Source of the DNA: Salinisphaera sp. LB1
GTDB taxonomy: Bacteria > Pseudomonadota > Gammaproteobacteria > Nevskiales > Salinisphaeraceae
Assembly: GCF_003177035.1 (NCBI RefSeq)
Contig: NZ_CP029488.1
Location: 806,001 to 870,000 of the forward strand
DNA length: 64,000 bases
Reading direction: 5' to 3'
The position numbers and the translations under genes were made by a program. Shown piece after piece: positions 38,338 through 49,574 of the stretch (position 1 is the first letter of the stretch; each line of letters starts with the position of its first letter). A model generated the notes under the pieces. That model had not been told where the DNA came from and searched no databases. It saw nothing but the letters and a program-made list of their open reading frames with translations.

Positions 38338-38474
38338 TGGGGATCTCGACTGTTCAGTGACACCCTCAACCTAGCAAGGCCCGCCAGGACACGCCAAACC
38401 GCCACGTTAATCGGGCGGCAAGGTGCACCAGCCCCGCGGCGGCTACGAACCGCCAACCGGTAGTTGGGGCATGA

Positions 38475-38927
38475 TCACGCAAGATCGCTTGCGGCCACGA
38501 AACGGCGGCAGAGGTTCTCGATAGCGGCCTGGTCGGCGGCATCGAACCGTTGCCGGCGCGGGCTGTCGATATCCAGCACGCCCCATAACCAGTCGCCGAC
38601 CACGATCGGCACCACAAGCTCGGAACGCGAAGCGACGTCGCAGGCGATGTGTCCGGGAAAGGCGTGCACGTCATCCACGCGCTGCGTTACGCGGGTCCGG
38701 GCCGCGCGGCCACAAACGCCGCGGTCGAAAGGAATCGGATTGCACGCCGGCAGGCCCTGGAACGGCCCGAGCACGAGTGTGCGCTCGCTACGCTGGAGAT
38801 AGAAGCCAACCCAGTTCAAGTCGGCGAACTGCTGGCGAATGAACGCCACCGTCTGGGCCGCGTTGGTCAGCCAGTCGCGGGTATCCAGCAGGCTGGCGAG
38901 TTGACGTTCGAGCAGATCTCCGCTCAT
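38475..38927 (-). CDS. msrC: Free methionine-(R)-sulfoxide reductase (GAF domain)
   Basis: 150-aa cytosolic GAF-fold enzyme that reduces free methionine (R)-sulfoxide. WVGFYLQRSERTLVLGPFQG and the three redox-active Cys positions are present: ACNPIPF, RGVCGRAA and HIACDVASRSELVVPI. It ends with WGVLDIDSPRRQRFDAADQA, typical of the family. ATG 38927 has GGAG 9 bases upstream; longer frames to 39065 are unnecessary. It is divergent from the BCCT transporter. Confidence 0.9.
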   Translation of the reverse strand: MSGDLLERQLASLLDTRDWLTNAAQTVAFIRQQFADLNWVGFYLQRSERTLVLGPFQGLPACNPIPFDRGVCGRAARTRVTQRVDDVHAFPGHIACDVASRSELVVPIVVGDWLWGVLDIDSPRRQRFDAADQAAIENLCRRFVAASDLA

Positions 38928-39056
38928 CGAAGGCACTCCGAAAAAATTCGCGCACGAGCATTGATGATAAGCGCGCTCGCCACAAGCGTTCGCACCGCCC
39001 GAGATGCACCGCATCGCAAGAACGGGCACCATGGGCGGTTTTACCCGGTATTCTCC

Positions 39057-40589
39057 ATGACCCATGATCGCCCCGGCGGCCGTATGGACCGGCTCACGCT
39101 GAGTCTGTCGGTTGGCTTCGTCGCTGTATTTCTCGTTGCTTCGCTATTCGATCTGTCCGGCGTATCGGCCGCGATCAGTGCCGGCTTCACCTGGACCGCG
39201 AAGACGCTCGGCGCCTACTTCGAATGGCTGCTTCTGGCGACTTTCTTCATCGCGCTGGGCATCGCCGCCAGCCCCGCCGGGCGGGCGCGCATCGGCCGTG
39301 CGGAAGAACCCGAGTTCACAACCTTCCAGTGGCTGTCGATCATCATGTGCACACTGCTGGCGGGCGGTGGCGTGTTCTTCGCCGCCGGCGAGCCGGTTTA
39401 TCATTTTCTCAACACGCCACCCGCGTTCGACACCAACGCCGGCACCGCCGCGGCCGTGCCGACCGCGTTGGCGCAGGCGTTCATGCACTGGGGCTTTCTG
39501 GCCTGGGCCATCCTCGGCGCACTCACCGCGGTGGTCCTGGCCCGGGCTCACTACGACCAGGGCCAGCCGCTGCGCCCGCGGGCCCTGCTTTCGGGCGTGT
39601 TCGGCCCGCGTGTAATCGCCGGCCCGCTGGGCAGCGTGGTGGACGCCGTCTGCGTGATCTCGGTTGTGGCCGGCACGGTCGGCCCGATCGGCTTTCTGGC
39701 CACCCAGGTCGGCTATGGTCTGCATGTGCTGATCGGCACGCCATCCGGCCTCGCGACGCAGCTGACGATCGTGGCCGTGCTGGGTCTGGTGTATGTCACT
39801 TCGGCCGTCACCGGTCTGGCGCGCGGCATCCAGTGGTTGAGCCGCTTCAACGTCATTCTCGCGCTGGTCATCGCCGCGGTGATCATCGTGTTCGGCGCCA
39901 CCAGCTTTCTGATCGACGCCTGGACGGAGGCGATGGGCACCTACATCAGCGCCTTTTTCACCATGGCGACCCAGACACCGCTGACCGCGCCCGCCGGCTG
40001 GCTGAAGTGGTGGACCATCTTCTTCTTCGCCTGGTTCATCGGCTACGGCCCGCTGATGGCGATTTTCGTGGCGCGTATTTCGCGCGGGCGAACGCTGCGC
40101 CAGATGATCGTGTCGGTCGCCGTGCTCGCGCCAATCGCCACCACGATCTGGTTCACCCTGCTCGGTGGCTCCGGCATCCACGGACAAATGACCGGCGCGT
40201 TCGATCTCACCCAGCCGCTGTCGGCGTTCAAGTTCGATGTGGCAACGCTTACCGTGGCGCAGTCGCTGCCCGGCGGGCTCGTGATGGCGCTGGCGATTCT
40301 GTTGCTCACCTCGATCTTCGTCGCCACCACCGGTGATTCGATGAGCTACGCGATCGCCGTGGTGCACACCGGGGACGAAAACCCGCCCGCCGGTCTGCGT
40401 GCATTCTGGGGCATTCTCATGGCGGCGATGGCGGCCGTGCTGCTGGCCATGGGCCATGGCCAGATCAGTGCGCTGCAGCAGTTCATCGTGATCACCGCCA
40501 TCCCGGTCTCGCTGGTATTGCTGCCTTCGCTGTGGACCGGCCCGCGGGCCGCGATGGCGATGGCCCGTGACCAGGGCGTACTGGCATAG
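39057..40589 (+). CDS. BCCT-family transporter
   Basis: 510-aa inner-membrane carrier with about 12 helices related to betaine/choline/carnitine transporters. Supporting blocks: FFAAGEPVYHFLNTPP (family AxGEP motif), FMHWGFLAWAILGALTAVVL, and KWWTIFFFAWFIGYGPLMAI with FVARISRGRTLRQMI, which is the Trp-rich helix 8 signature. No long cytosolic regulatory tail is seen, so it may lack osmosensing. Substrate could be glycine betaine, choline or another quaternary amine. The start could also be ATG 39084. Confidence 0.88.
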   Translation: MTHDRPGGRMDRLTLSLSVGFVAVFLVASLFDLSGVSAAISAGFTWTAKTLGAYFEWLLLATFFIALGIAASPAGRARIGRAEEPEFTTFQWLSIIMCTLLAGGGVFFAAGEPVYHFLNTPPAFDTNAGTAAAVPTALAQAFMHWGFLAWAILGALTAVVLARAHYDQGQPLRPRALLSGVFGPRVIAGPLGSVVDAVCVISVVAGTVGPIGFLATQVGYGLHVLIGTPSGLATQLTIVAVLGLVYVTSAVTGLARGIQWLSRFNVILALVIAAVIIVFGATSFLIDAWTEAMGTYISAFFTMATQTPLTAPAGWLKWWTIFFFAWFIGYGPLMAIFVARISRGRTLRQMIVSVAVLAPIATTIWFTLLGGSGIHGQMTGAFDLTQPLSAFKFDVATLTVAQSLPGGLVMALAILLLTSIFVATTGDSMSYAIAVVHTGDENPPAGLRAFWGILMAAMAAVLLAMGHGQISALQQFIVITAIPVSLVLLPSLWTGPRAAMAMARDQGVLA

Positions 40590-40901
40590 CCCGGCCTGCA
40601 CCCGACCCCGGCGATCATACGGCATTCGGCGCCATGCGATCGCCGGCGGTTCCGCGCGGGCAACCGGCATCCCGTCGCGGGCCGGCCGCGTGGCACGGGC
40701 GGGCTCGACGGGCACGACGTCATCGCTCGCACACCGGGAGCAGCCGGGCCTTGATCCGGCTGGTTGTTTACGCTCATTCGCGCGCATCGGCGGACAAAAA
40801 GCCCGGCTGATTCGGCCGACGGCCCATGCCGGGGCCGGCAAGCCACCCGCGGTCGCGCCGGGTATCATCCCTGGCAGCACAAGCAACATCCAATTTGCCC
40901 C
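40590..40901. other. Intergenic stretch without a recognisable gene
   Basis: 312 bp between the BCCT transporter and the panE-like gene. Small open frames exist in several phases but none shows a domain, ribosome site or signal peptide. I see no hairpin with a T-tract. Confidence 0.4.
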
Positions 40902-41804
40902 GTGACCGATTCCACCGCGACAGTGCTGCCCGACGAACACGCCCGATGGCACGTGGTGGGCGCGGGCCGTATGGGCACGCTGGCGGCGTTTTATCTTCAA
41001 TCCGCCGGGGCGAAGGTCACGGTCGTTCGGCCGGGCGAGGCGCACCAGCGCCGGGTGCGGCTGGCCTTCGCCGACGCCACGATCCGGGATATTGAACTCG
41101 ACGTACTGCCGCCCGCCGACTGTGGCCCCGTTTCGCGTCTGCTGATCGCGTCGAAGACGCCCTATTCCGCTGCCGCGCTGGCACGCGTGAACCTTGTCGA
41201 GAACGCCGAGGTCATCCGCCTGCAGAACGGAATCGGCAGCCTGGACGGCCGGCTCGCGTCCGGGCAACGCTTGATCGAGGGCGTCACCGCCAGCGCGGTA
41301 ATGGCCGCCGACGAAGCCACGCTGCGCGTGGTTGCCGAAAATACAACGACGTTTGGCGGCGGCACACGGCCGCCCTGGTTCGACCCACTCGCCGCACACT
41401 GGCCGCGGCTGTATTGGGCCGACGACATCCGGCCCGTGCAATGGCGAAAACTGGTGGTTAACGCCGCGCTCAATCCGCTCACCGCGATTCATGACGTACC
41501 CAACGGCGCCTTGCTCGAACGCGCCGATCTGCAGGCCGATATGCGGGCGCTGATCGACGAGGCCGACGCCCTGCTGGCCCGTTTGGACCCGCGCTGGCCG
41601 GGCGATTCCCATGCCGCAGTCGCGGCCGTGGTCCGCGCCACCGCCGCCAACACATCGTCGATGCGAGCGGATGTCCAGGCGGGCGCAACCACCGAAATCG
41701 ATGCCATCAATGGCTGGCTGCTGCATCGGGCCGCGGCGCTGGATATGGACCTGCCGACACATCGGCGTATCGTGGATTGCGTGCACGCACTCGAACCAGG
41801 CTAG
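40902..41804 (+). CDS. panE: Ketopantoate reductase family protein (2-dehydropantoate 2-reductase)
   Basis: 300-aa NADPH-dependent reductase of the PanE/ApbA family. WHVVGAGRMGTLAAFYLQSA is the nucleotide-binding start, RKLVVNAALNPLTAIHDVPNG holds the catalytic Lys and conserved Asn, and TSSMRADVQAGATTEIDAIN is the C-terminal substrate-binding signature. The family reduces ketopantoate to pantoate for CoA synthesis. No ATG is available near the N-terminus; GTG 40902 is the natural start. The first motif reads GAGRMG where GxGxxG is expected, which is still compatible. Confidence 0.85.
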   Translation: MTDSTATVLPDEHARWHVVGAGRMGTLAAFYLQSAGAKVTVVRPGEAHQRRVRLAFADATIRDIELDVLPPADCGPVSRLLIASKTPYSAAALARVNLVENAEVIRLQNGIGSLDGRLASGQRLIEGVTASAVMAADEATLRVVAENTTTFGGGTRPPWFDPLAAHWPRLYWADDIRPVQWRKLVVNAALNPLTAIHDVPNGALLERADLQADMRALIDEADALLARLDPRWPGDSHAAVAAVVRATAANTSSMRADVQAGATTEIDAINGWLLHRAAALDMDLPTHRRIVDCVHALEPG

Positions 41805-41990
41805 CGCCCTGCAACGCTGGTTCACGGCATGGGTTTCGAGCGGGTTTTCGTACCCAGCAACGTGCGTCGTGCCGGCTGGGGCCTACCCTTGCCCGGCGGC
41901 ATGACGCAATCCGCAGACGGCGGTCGTGGCGCGCCTAGGCTTCTTGGCGCCCAGGCTTTGAACACAGCAAAACACCCGGAACAACGCCCC

Positions 41991-42383
41991 ATGCGCTCTC
42001 TGGACTCGCTTTTCGACGCCCTGGCCCGATCGCGCTTTCGGTCGCGTTTCGAACTCGGGCCGCGCGAGCAAGCCGATCTCGATCGGCACGGCCTCGATAC
42101 CATCCGCGTTCATGCCGCCCGCTTCGTCGACGAACGGCTGGCGCCGGCCGGGCCGGTCAACGACGGCAAACAGACGCCCATGCGCAACCACCCGGTCTTC
42201 GTCGCCCAGCATGCGACTGCCACATGCTGCCGGCATTGTCTGGCGAGATGGCACGGGATTGCACCGCATCGGCTACTGAGCGACGCGGAGCGGCGCTACA
42301 TCTGCGACGTGATCATGGCCTGGCTGGCCCGCCGGTACGATCCCGCACACGCCCGGGCGCCGCGCCAGGCCGAGCTATTCTAG
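41991..42383 (+). CDS. DUF4186 family protein
   Basis: 130-aa protein matching DUF4186 in my recognition: RSRFRSRFELGPREQADLDRHG, TPMRNHPVFVAQHATATCCR with HCLARWHGI, and DVIMAWLARRY. The HATATCC-x-x-C-like cluster (TCCRHC) suggests a bound metal such as zinc. Function is unknown. ATG 41991 is chosen because the family begins there; the upstream frame to 41829 is open but unrelated. Confidence 0.8.
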   Translation: MRSLDSLFDALARSRFRSRFELGPREQADLDRHGLDTIRVHAARFVDERLAPAGPVNDGKQTPMRNHPVFVAQHATATCCRHCLARWHGIAPHRLLSDAERRYICDVIMAWLARRYDPAHARAPRQAELF

Positions 42384-42414
42384 GGCCTGGGATCGGCCCT
42401 ATTAATCCGGCATC

Positions 42415-42441
42415 AAAACAGCTGACTTCATCAGCTGTTTT
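42415..42441. terminator. Bidirectional terminator between DUF4186 gene and nitrilase-family gene
   Basis: Perfect stem AAAACAGCTG / CAGCTGTTTT with a 7-base loop, A-rich before and T-rich after, between convergent genes. Confidence 0.75.
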
Positions 42442-42451
42442 CACCGCCTCA

Positions 42452-42486
42452 AAAATAAAAGCCGGCGCCTGTCCGTCTTTTATTTT
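42452..42486. terminator. Second hairpin in the same convergent gap
   Basis: AAAATAAAAG pairs with CTTTTATTTT across a GC-rich 15-base loop segment. It may terminate the minus-strand nitrilase-family gene or be a structured spacer. Confidence 0.45.
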
Positions 42487-42573
42487 CCAAGGCTTCGCGG
42501 CCAATAGCCGCGGCGAGCATGCGGTCGCATACTCGCGCCATCAACCCGAAAAATCATCTATTTTTGTGCCGGG

Positions 42574-43392
42574 TCAATAGCTCACCGGCGGCACCGGGCG
42601 GCGCAAGGCAAGGTAATCCGGGCGCGTCTCGGTTTCCACTGCCAGCGACACATCGGCCAGCACGATTCGGCCTGTATGTGGTGGGCAGGCCGCACGCACC
42701 CGGCCCGCGGTATCCGCATGACAGCTTTCGCCGGTGAACAGAAACGTCTCGCCCCGGCCAACCTGATTGACGTAGACATGCGGGCGCCGATTTTCCAGCG
42801 CCCGGGCCTGCACGCACAGCCGGTGATCGGGGCCGAATGGCCGCATGTTGGCGGACACGCTCACCAACAGCTCGGCACCGCCGGCCGCAAGCGCCCGGCC
42901 GATCTCGGGGAACTCGATATCGAAACAAATCATCAGGCCGACGCGCGCGCCGGCCAGGTCGACGATTTGCAGCGCATTGCCCGGCGTGAAGGCTTTGGCC
43001 TCGTCGCCGAACAACTGAATCTTGCGATAACAACCGGCGATCCGCCCGTCGCGATCGATCGCCAGCGCACTATTGGCAATGCCGCCATCCGCGCATCGCT
43101 CGGCCAGACCCATGATGATCGCCGTGGCGTGTCGTTTCGCGGCAGCGCGCAACCGTGCGACCCGCGCGCCCTCCAGCGTTTCGGCCAAGGCCTCGGCTTG
43201 CGTGGTGCTATAGCCGCAGAGAAACAACTCCGGCCACACCATCAAATCCGCTTGTTCGTACTCGGCCAGCGCGGCTTCGACGGTCGCCAGGTTGGTATCG
43301 GGCTCACCGACCACCGGGCGCAACTGGGCCAGGGCGACATCAAGACGGGGCGTACCTTGCATCAGCGACACATCCATGTTCGGGGCGCGCAT
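42574..43392 (-). CDS. Carbon-nitrogen hydrolase (nitrilase superfamily)
   Basis: 272-aa cytosolic amidase. The Glu-Lys-Cys triad is intact: LMVWPELFLCGYST, CYRKIQLFGDE and GLMICFDIEFPEIGRALA. Aliphatic-amide or omega-amidase-like activity is likely, but the substrate is not determined by sequence. The start is uncertain among ATG 43392, 43377 and 43362; the conserved domain begins at LDVALAQLRPV. A divergently oriented partner is absent; an XRE-cupin regulator on the same strand lies 286 bp upstream and might control it. Confidence 0.87.
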   Translation of the reverse strand: MRAPNMDVSLMQGTPRLDVALAQLRPVVGEPDTNLATVEAALAEYEQADLMVWPELFLCGYSTTQAEALAETLEGARVARLRAAAKRHATAIIMGLAERCADGGIANSALAIDRDGRIAGCYRKIQLFGDEAKAFTPGNALQIVDLAGARVGLMICFDIEFPEIGRALAAGGAELLVSVSANMRPFGPDHRLCVQARALENRRPHVYVNQVGRGETFLFTGESCHADTAGRVRAACPPHTGRIVLADVSLAVETETRPDYLALRRPVPPVSY

Positions 43393-43678
43393 GCCCGCAG
43401 CGATTCACCAGGACCGCCCGGGGCCGCGCAGCCGGGATAACCTGTCCGACAATACGCGCATCGCTGCGCTCTATGCATCCCGAACCAACCGCAACGCGGC
43501 CGCGGAACGCCAGACAACGATCCGCGCCGCGGCCCGCGTCATCAGCGAATGGCAACACCCGACGGCGGGAACACGACCGGCGCGCCATCCCGCGCTACAG
43601 GGCTTGACTGACACGGATCGGGGCCGCCATGCGGCATTGCTCGGCTTGCCTGGCCAATTGCGGGCGCCAACACCGCGC

Positions 43679-44275
43679 CTAGAACGTCGGCGGAGTCGCC
43701 GCACTGACGACCACGCACGGCTCGGAAAACGGATTGCGCATCCGATGAGGGCGCCGGCTGTCGAAGTAATAGGCGTCCCCCGGCTCGAGCACGGTGATCT
43801 GGTCGTCGACCGTCAGTTCGAGCCGGCCCGCGACCACCACACCGCCCTCCTCAGAACTGCGCCTTTCATCGTAGCCGTGACCGTAAAGCGATTCGCCAGT
43901 ATCCGCCCCGGGGGCATAGCGCTCGTGCAGTATCATCATGGCGAAGCCGGCAAGATTTCGCCCCACCTGACGATAGGACAGCCGCTGACCGTCCGCCAGC
44001 TCGACCAGCTCATCGGCACGATAGATCACCGGCGCACAAGCCGGCAGCGGGTCGGAAAAGAATGCACTCAACGTCGTTTCGAGCGCATTGAGCACGGACT
44101 TGAGCGAGCTGATCGACGGGCTGTGCCGCCCCCGTTCGATGAGCGATATGGATACATGGCTGATACCGCAGCGACGCGCCACCTCTCGAATCGACAAACC
44201 GCGACTCCGGCGGAGCTGTTTCAGTCGTTCGCCGTCAGCCAGCTGGGCCGGAACATCCGCCAATACCTGCTCCAA
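43679..44275 (-). CDS. XRE-family regulator with C-terminal cupin (PuuR-like)
   Basis: 198-aa transcriptional regulator. An N-terminal helix-turn-helix (LKQLRRSRGLSIREVARRCG, ISHVSISLIERGRHSPSISS) is joined to a cupin domain (about 90-195: SSEEGGVVVAGRLELTVDDQ, ITVLEPGDAYYFDSRRPHRM). This is the layout of PuuR and related regulators of polyamine or amine use. The start codon is TTG at 44275, supported by a GGGGGAA ribosome site; a nearby ATG is out of frame. Its effector could be bound in the cupin pocket. Confidence 0.87.
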   Translation of the reverse strand: MEQVLADVPAQLADGERLKQLRRSRGLSIREVARRCGISHVSISLIERGRHSPSISSLKSVLNALETTLSAFFSDPLPACAPVIYRADELVELADGQRLSYRQVGRNLAGFAMMILHERYAPGADTGESLYGHGYDERRSSEEGGVVVAGRLELTVDDQITVLEPGDAYYFDSRRPHRMRNPFSEPCVVVSAATPPTF

Positions 44276-44620
44276 TCATTTCCCCCAGACGCAGAAGATA
44301 TCGCTGTACCTTACATAAATGAACCCCATACAACGTTGCATGGCAAAAAAAACTGCATTGCACGCTGCCTGGAAATACCGCGCGTATTTTCGGAGGACAT
44401 GGGCGCTTTCGTGATCGCCGTGCGCTTGCGTCTATCGAGGCGATGGGCCCCGGCCCTCACCCGGCGTGACTCGCAGCGGATAACACATGCCCACCGCGAT
44501 GCCACGGCCGCAAAAACGTTCCAACGTGTGTGCGCAGCGGATGACCGAACGAGCGCAGCAGACGCGCGCCGGTGGCGGCCGAGTATGCCAGCGCTGGTGT
44601 CGGCGCCAGGCGCTCCCCCT

Positions 44621-44752
44621 GTTCGGCCTCGCGCTGCGAAGCCACCGAACCCGACTTGTTATCTGTCGCAGGTTCGAATGAGCTTCGGTTACGCATAAAA
44701 AAAAACCCGCACATCTGGCGGGTTCTCTATGTCTGGTGCGCCCGGCAGGATT
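44621..44752 (-). repeat. Imperfect copy of the tRNA-Arg 3' end and downstream region
   Basis: About 132 bp duplicated at an offset of about 183 bp (second copy 44804-44934). It contains the terminator-like stem CCCGC...GCGGG with a run of A on the plus strand and the last 17 bases of the tRNA gene (CCTGCCGGGCGCACCA on the minus strand). After this point the copy diverges, so no second intact tRNA is present. Confidence 0.75.
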
Positions 44753-44803
44753 ACTCGACGCTAGCGCGTCTCGCCCTTCGGGCCGGTGACGCTGCGCGCC
44801 ACC

Positions 44804-44934
44804 GTTCGGCCTCGCGCTGCGAGGCCGTCGAACCTGACTTGTTATCTGTCGCAGGTTCGAATGGGCTTCGTTCCCGCGATGAAAAAACCCGCACTTTGGC
44901 GGGCTCTTACTAATCTGGTGCGCCCGGCAGGATT
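44804..44934 (-). repeat. tRNA-Arg 3' end and downstream region (parent copy)
   Basis: Sequence corresponding to 44621-44752, attached here to the intact tRNA-Arg gene. Both copies also contain CTGTCGCAGGTTCGAATG on the plus strand, resembling a T-arm in the opposite orientation. Confidence 0.7.
44885..44907 (-). terminator. Terminator of tRNA-Arg
   Basis: On the minus strand, GCCCGCC AAAGT GCGGG followed by TTTTTT, directly downstream of the tRNA gene. Confidence 0.75.
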
Positions 44935-44992
44935 CGAACCTGCGACCTTCGGCTTCGGAGGCCGACACTCTATCCAGCTGAGCTACGGGCGC
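44916..44992 (-). tRNA. tRNA-Arg (anticodon CCG)
   Basis: 77 bases including the encoded CCA. Acceptor arms GCGCCCG / CGGGCGC, D-arm AGCTCAGCTGGATAGAG, anticodon loop CTCCGAA flanked by TCGGC / GCCGA (anticodon CCG reads codon CGG), T-arm GCAGGTTCGAATCCTGC. All stems pair. Confidence 0.95.
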
Positions 44993-45005
44993 TTGCGAAT
45001 TCGAG

Positions 45006-45034
45006 AGGATACGCGGTACGCCGGCCATCGTCTA
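45006..45034 (-). promoter_or_regulatory. Probable sigma-70 promoter of tRNA-Arg
   Basis: Minus strand: TAGACG (-35), 17-base spacer, TATCCT (-10), ending 14 bases before the tRNA 5' end. Each hexamer has four of six consensus bases. Confidence 0.5.
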
Positions 45035-45109
45035 TCGCCGCGCGACACGAATCCATGGCCCGCGGGTTTATTCGGGGGCGTCGCGGCTGCGGTAGCCGAG
45101 CCCGATACG

Positions 45110-47122
<2,013 letters not shown>

Positions 47123-47207
47123 GATCGCGCGATTCTATCAGCCGATCGCGCGCCAGCGTGTGCCGCGCGGCATTCATCCGGCGCCGGCCGGCCCCAGCGG
47201 GCCGGCG

Positions 47208-48713
47208 TTAATCCCGATCCAGCTGGCGATAGCCGATCGCTTCGGCGATATCGGGGGCCTGTATCTGCTCATGACCCGCCAGATCGGCGATCGTGCGCGC
47301 CACGCGCAGAATCCGATGATAGCCCCGGGCCGACAAACCCAGCCGATCGATGGCCTGGTCGATCAAGCGGGCGGCCTCGGCGCTCGGCGCGCAGTGCGCA
47401 TCGACCTGACGCGGGGTCAGGGCGGCGTTGGGTGCACCACTGCGTACCTGCGCGCGCTGTCTTGCACCATGAACGCGCGTCTGCACCACGGCAGAGCACT
47501 CGACCTCCGGCGCTTCGGCCGTGAGCACCTTTTTGGTGACCGGCGCCACATTAAGATGCATGTCGATGCGATCGAGCAGCGGACCGGAAATCCGGGCGCG
47601 ATAGCGCTCGATCCGCTCGGGCGTGCAGTGACAACGGCCCGATGCGTCGCCCTGATAGCCGCAGGGGCAGGGATTCATCGCGGCCACCAGCTGGAAGGCG
47701 GCGGGAAACTCCGATTGCCGCGCCGCGCGGGAGATCACGATATGGCCGGATTCCAGCGGCTCGCGCAGGACTTCCAGCACCCGCCGATCGAACTCGGGCA
47801 GCTCGTCGAGAAACAACACGCCGCGGTGGGCGAGCGTGATCTCGCCCGGGCGTGGCGTGGAGCCGCCGCCGACCAGGGCCACGCCCGAAGCGGTGTGATG
47901 CGGCGCGCGGAACGGGCGCCGCCCCCATAGCGCGGGATCGAACCCGCCGCCCGATATCGAGGCGATCGCAGCCACCTCCAGCGCCTGCTCATGCTCCAGC
48001 GGCGGCAGCAACCCCACCAGGCGCGAGGCCAGCATGGTCTTGCCCGCGCCCGGCGGGCCGATCATCAACAGGGAATGGCCGCCGGCCGCGGCGATTTCCA
48101 GTGCGCGCTTGGCCTGGGCCTGGCCACGCACATCGGCCAGATCGGGCACGGCCTGGTGTTCGCCATCCCCCGGCTCGGCCACCGGCCGCGCCCAAAGCGT
48201 CTCGCCGCCGGCCAGAGTGGTGGCGACATCGGCCAGATGCGTGGCGGTACGGGCCGCGTCATCGCCGGCCAGTGCCGCCTCGCTGCCGTTGTCCGCCGGC
48301 AGGACCAGCCGGCGCTGCACCCGGGCCGCCGCCAGCGTGGCCGGCAAGGCACCACGTACGCCGCGCAGGGCTCCCGAGAGCGACAGTTCACCCAGAAACT
48401 CATGCCCGTTCAACGAGTCGGACGGAATCTGGCCGGATGCCGCGAGAATACCCAGCGCGATCGCCAGATCGAAACGCCCGCCCTCTTTGGGTAGATCGGC
48501 CGGCGCCAGATTGACCGTGATTCGCCGCGTCGGAAACTGGTAGCCACTGTTGCTGATCGCGGCACGCACGCGATCCTTGCTCTCCTTCACCTCGGTCTCC
48601 GGCAGACCGACAATGGCCAGCGCCGGCAGGCCACCAGCCAGATCCACCTCAACCGCTACCGGCGGCGCGTGCAGACCAGTCTGGGCCCGGCTGTGGACAG
48701 TCGCCAACGCCAC
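47208..48713 (-). CDS. comM: YifB/ComM family Mg-chelatase-like AAA+ ATPase
   Basis: 501-aa hexameric AAA+ helicase-like protein. The N-terminal LonC-like domain has LATVHSRAQTGLHAPPVAVE, LPALAIVGLPETEVKESKDR and GRFDLAIALGILAASGQIP. The AAA+ core has Walker A IGPPGAGKTMLASRLVGLLP, Walker B LFLDELPEFDR and the Cys cluster MNPCPCGYQGDASGRCHCTP, which likely binds zinc. ComM promotes branch migration during natural transformation. The start codon appears to be GTG at 48713. Confidence 0.93.
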   Translation of the reverse strand: MALATVHSRAQTGLHAPPVAVEVDLAGGLPALAIVGLPETEVKESKDRVRAAISNSGYQFPTRRITVNLAPADLPKEGGRFDLAIALGILAASGQIPSDSLNGHEFLGELSLSGALRGVRGALPATLAAARVQRRLVLPADNGSEAALAGDDAARTATHLADVATTLAGGETLWARPVAEPGDGEHQAVPDLADVRGQAQAKRALEIAAAGGHSLLMIGPPGAGKTMLASRLVGLLPPLEHEQALEVAAIASISGGGFDPALWGRRPFRAPHHTASGVALVGGGSTPRPGEITLAHRGVLFLDELPEFDRRVLEVLREPLESGHIVISRAARQSEFPAAFQLVAAMNPCPCGYQGDASGRCHCTPERIERYRARISGPLLDRIDMHLNVAPVTKKVLTAEAPEVECSAVVQTRVHGARQRAQVRSGAPNAALTPRQVDAHCAPSAEAARLIDQAIDRLGLSARGYHRILRVARTIADLAGHEQIQAPDIAEAIGYRQLDRD

Positions 48714-48762
48714 CGGTCAGATCGCCCGGCGCCGCCCGTGTTTCCAGCGCGCGCGGCGCGCC

Positions 48763-49005
48763 CTAACTGTCGCCGTCATGCGATTCCAGTTGCGCCACGC
48801 GTTGTTCCAGCTCCCCCAGGCGCTTACGGGCCTGCACGAGCATTTCGCGCGTGGCCTCGAACTCCTCGCGCGGGACCAGATCCAGCTCGGCGAGCTGGCT
48901 CTGCAGCACGGCGCGGAAATTGGCCTTCAATTCCTCGCGCAGCGGCGCGACCTGGGGCGGCAGCGCATTGGCCAGACGGGCGGCCATGTCTTCGATCGAA
49001 CGCAT
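48763..49005 (-). CDS. ubiK: Ubiquinone biosynthesis accessory factor UbiK (BMFP/YqiC)
   Basis: 80-aa protein. An N-terminal amphipathic region (IEDMAARLANALPPQVAPLR) is followed by a C-terminal trimerising coiled coil (LVPREEFEATREMLVQARKR and on to the end). This BMFP layout matches YqiC/UbiK, which helps assemble the aerobic ubiquinone synthesis complex at the membrane. ATG 49005 is the family start; an upstream frame to 49095 is not used. It is 50 bp upstream of comM on the same strand. Confidence 0.9.
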   Translation of the reverse strand: MRSIEDMAARLANALPPQVAPLREELKANFRAVLQSQLAELDLVPREEFEATREMLVQARKRLGELEQRVAQLESHDGDS

Positions 49006-49132
49006 ATCCGATTCCGTGGAGATGATATAGGCGCAAGGATGCATCGGTGCGCGCACGGGCGCAAAGCGCTCGCCGGATTTCAGGCCGGGATTCACGCGCG
49101 CTGGCGATCCGGCGCGCCGGCGCGGTGAAGCT

Positions 49133-49148
49133 TGGCACGGTGAGTGCT
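49133..49148 (+). promoter_or_regulatory. Sigma-54 promoter of glnK (first copy)
   Basis: TGGCACGGTGAGTGCT has the invariant GG and GC dinucleotides separated by 10 bases and a perfect TGGCAC -24 element. It ends about 87 bp before the glnK ATG. NtrC control is expected for this pathway, but I did not locate NtrC sites. Confidence 0.8.
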
Positions 49149-49193
49149 AGACATATCCGGCAATCGTCCGGGGCCCGGGTCATACGTCGATAA

Positions 49194-49574
<381 letters not shown>

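Noticed and set aside
39144-41825. 893-aa minus-strand ORF opposite the BCCT and panE genes
   Set aside because: Antisense of two well-supported genes; composition is His/Arg/Gly-rich as usual for shadow frames in high-GC DNA.
44432-45028. 198-aa minus-strand ORF across the tRNA-Arg region
   Set aside because: It translates the tRNA gene and its duplicated 3' end, so its internal repeats reflect the DNA duplication; it is a typical false ORF.
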